A DNA stretch of 64,000 nt from Fragum whitleyi (taxonomy: Eukaryota > Mollusca > Bivalvia > Cardiida > Cardiidae): the NCBI GenBank assembly GCA_948146395.1, contig OX411549.1:27592655-27656654 (forward strand), read 5' to 3'. Positions 23,214-64,000 of the stretch are shown in pieces. The notes beneath the pieces were generated by a model that was not told where the DNA came from, did not search any database, and saw only the letters and a list, made by a program, of their open reading frames with translations. The position numbers and the translations under genes are program-made. The stretch's first letter is position 1. The number at the start of each line of letters is the position of its first letter.

Positions 23214-23693
23214 CGACTTTTATATCATTAATCGACGTTGTGTTGTTTGGAGATAGTCTCTCCAAGAATGTTACGTGAAGTAAATTATAAGGTAGGAATT
23301 CTATACTTTCTTAACACAAACATTTCCTTATTTTCAGCTCGCTGGCGGAATTAATTTTGGTAATACTAAGGTAATACTATAGCCAGAACGTAAATTTACC
23401 CTGTTAGAACAATTGTAAACTCGCACGAAAGAAAATGAAAAAGTAATGTTGATGATTTATCACAGATACAGAACTAATTGTCAGTTGGCGACCAAAACAT
23501 CGTAAGTGCAGCTACAAGTTTTGGTAGCCAATCGACATAATGCTTTGATCAAATTATGACCGAACACTCACAACATTACGTCATTGTTCTTCTAAAAACT
23601 CGTAACTACAGCTTGAATAAAGCTGTAGTTCCGAGGTTATAGCAGAAAACCGACGATTAATACTTTAACCACAAACTTTTACGAACAACATGG
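23214..23693 (-). other. 3' flank/UTR of the Kunitz gene with two hairpins
   Basis: Inverted repeats lie at 23485-23531 (TTGGCGACCAAAAC / GTTTTGGTAGCCAA) and 23604-23630 (AACTACAGCTT / AAGCTGTAGTT). No clear polyadenylation signal was found. Confidence 0.4.
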
Positions 23694-62742
<39,049 letters not shown>

Positions 62743-63659
62743 TTTGAACAGAGTGAACGGCCTCAGTCCGGTCACATGATTTAATAATTCAGATTATTTA
62801 CCTATCTCTTAAGGTGAATAAAGGCGATACGCGCCAAGGAACACCGAAATCTCACGCCTGGTACGAATTGTCATTAGTTTTACTTCGGTGTAACTCGGTT
62901 CTTTCCGCCAATTGTCGTAAACTGATAACGGGGTGCGATCAGTTCATAAAGACTATGCAAATATTACATATTTGAAAAATGACACAAGAAAATGTTCCCT
63001 TTATAAAAAATAGTAAAAACAAAATCATTCGTCAAACGGAAAGGGGTTGATTTACCGGGCTTTCCTCAATTTTGATTATTTTTTTTCATCCTTAAAACTC
63101 GTTAGTAAATAAAACCATGTCAATTTCAAACGTCTTCTCACTCTTAAACGTTGCATAAAAAGCCTAAACACTGTTTCTTCTTCACTGAAATGAAAATGAA
63201 TCAAAGATGAAGTAAAATTAATGATTTATTTTAGCAAAAAAAAAGAAATACTTGAAAAGCATTATTTATCGTTTTAGCTAAAATTAATGCATATTTATAT
63301 GAATTTTTCAGCGTTTACACAGAAACATATATAATCACTAAATAAAAAAAAAAGTTTGATTTAATTCTGAGTAGACTAGAAAAATGAATATGTTTTATAA
63401 ATTTGGTCCTCATAATATAAATATTTATCATATGATTTTTAGACCCGAGTTAATCAAATTTTCATACTCAACTTAAAATTTACAAAACTTTATCTCGTTA
63501 TATAAGCTATTTTTTAACGAATACTTATCGTTATAACCGTTATACTTTCTTTGGCCAATCATTTCAGATTCCGATCTCTTTTTTATAAGGAATAATTGTT
63601 TCAATTTTTGACACTGTTATGACACGGGCTTGGGCGAATCGGTAGGTAATATGGTGGAT
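62743..63659 (-). promoter_or_regulatory. Upstream flank of the Kunitz gene (putative promoter region)
   Basis: This holds the 5' UTR and presumed promoter. It is locally richer in CG just upstream of the start (62815-62945). No TATA box is positioned with confidence. Confidence 0.3.
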
Positions 63660-63795
63660 CAGCCCTGTGTTCAGGATACAAAAACGTTCCGCGAGCGCTT
63701 TGAGATGATACCCGCTTTGCACGTGCACGTGCGTGCAAAGCGAGGTATCATTTCGAAAACGATTCGCTAACGCTTTCAACCTGAACGCAGGGCTG
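63660..63795. mobile_element. MITE family B, copy 10
   Basis: CAGCCCTGTGTTCAGGATAC and ACCTGAACGCAGGGCTG, with TTTGCACGTGCACGTGCGTG at the centre. The 71-codon minus-strand ORF inside is spurious. Confidence 0.8.
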
Positions 63796-64000
63796 ATTTT
63801 AATAATATTGAATTCGTTTGATGTGGCATTTTAAGGCTCGCATTCTGAATGAGCATATTCATGTATTCTGCATAAAGGTCATGTTCAAGTCAATATACTC
63901 TCGCTATACAAATACACGAGTAAAAAAAACGGCCTTTTTTTTTTAGAATTTTACTCGAATAGTTTCCATTCAATAACGTTACTGCATTAGAAACAAGGGA

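Overview
This is a eukaryotic, AT-rich, very repeat-dense window. It is most likely from a bivalve mollusc. Short genes with long introns, tRNA-derived SINEs, many palindromic MITEs and minisatellite-cored elements built like the bivalve 'pearl'/HINE (Helentron-associated) repeats all point that way. The species cannot be named from the sequence alone. No prokaryotic genes, rRNA, CRISPR array or functional tRNA gene was found.

Two protein-coding genes can be supported. (1) Positions 533-7107, plus strand: six exons encode the last ~235 residues of a PDE2A-type cyclic-nucleotide phosphodiesterase. The earlier exons lie left of the window. (2) Positions 23694-62742, minus strand: one gene of at least twelve exons that I assembled by hand. 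A signal-peptide exon at 62.7 kb is followed, after a ~22.5 kb intron, by two copies of a cassette made of a Sushi (CCP) exon, a 30-33 nt micro-exon and a second Sushi-like exon. Then come a short exon, a very acidic 347-codon exon, a second acidic exon and a terminal Kunitz exon. Every junction is phase 1. The exon lengths sum to an open frame of 927 codons including the stop. The product should be a secreted Sushi/acidic/Kunitz protein of about 926 residues. Its Kunitz domain has lost both cysteines of the 14-38 disulfide. I do not recognise it as a named protein. An extracellular matrix, shell-matrix or haemolymph role is inference.

Most of the rest is mobile DNA, labelled here by window-internal family letters. 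A: ~160 bp palindromic MITE flanked by TTAA, 9 copies. B: ~140 bp hairpin MITE, 10 copies, three in tandem. C: ~440 bp MITE with long terminal inverted repeats, 12 copies. D: ~240 bp, 7 copies. E: ~255 bp, 4 copies. F, G, I, J, K and M: smaller families. Also present are five elements with tandem cores of about 145-165 bp, at least three of which look Helentron-like; two 1.7 kb inverted-repeat elements with 3 bp target duplications and similar termini; a 0.9 kb TTAA-flanked element; several tRNA-headed SINEs, two with clear target-site duplications; one decayed LINE C-terminus; and several long microsatellites. Nested insertions (A in C twice, K in D, a tandem-core element in K, a SINE in C) give relative ages and exact boundaries.

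Layout: 0-7 kb PDE2A 3' end; 7-21 kb intergenic repeats, including the tandem-core elements; 23.7-62.7 kb the secreted-protein gene with repeat-filled introns and one 200 bp N gap (44418-44617); 62.7-64 kb its upstream flank.
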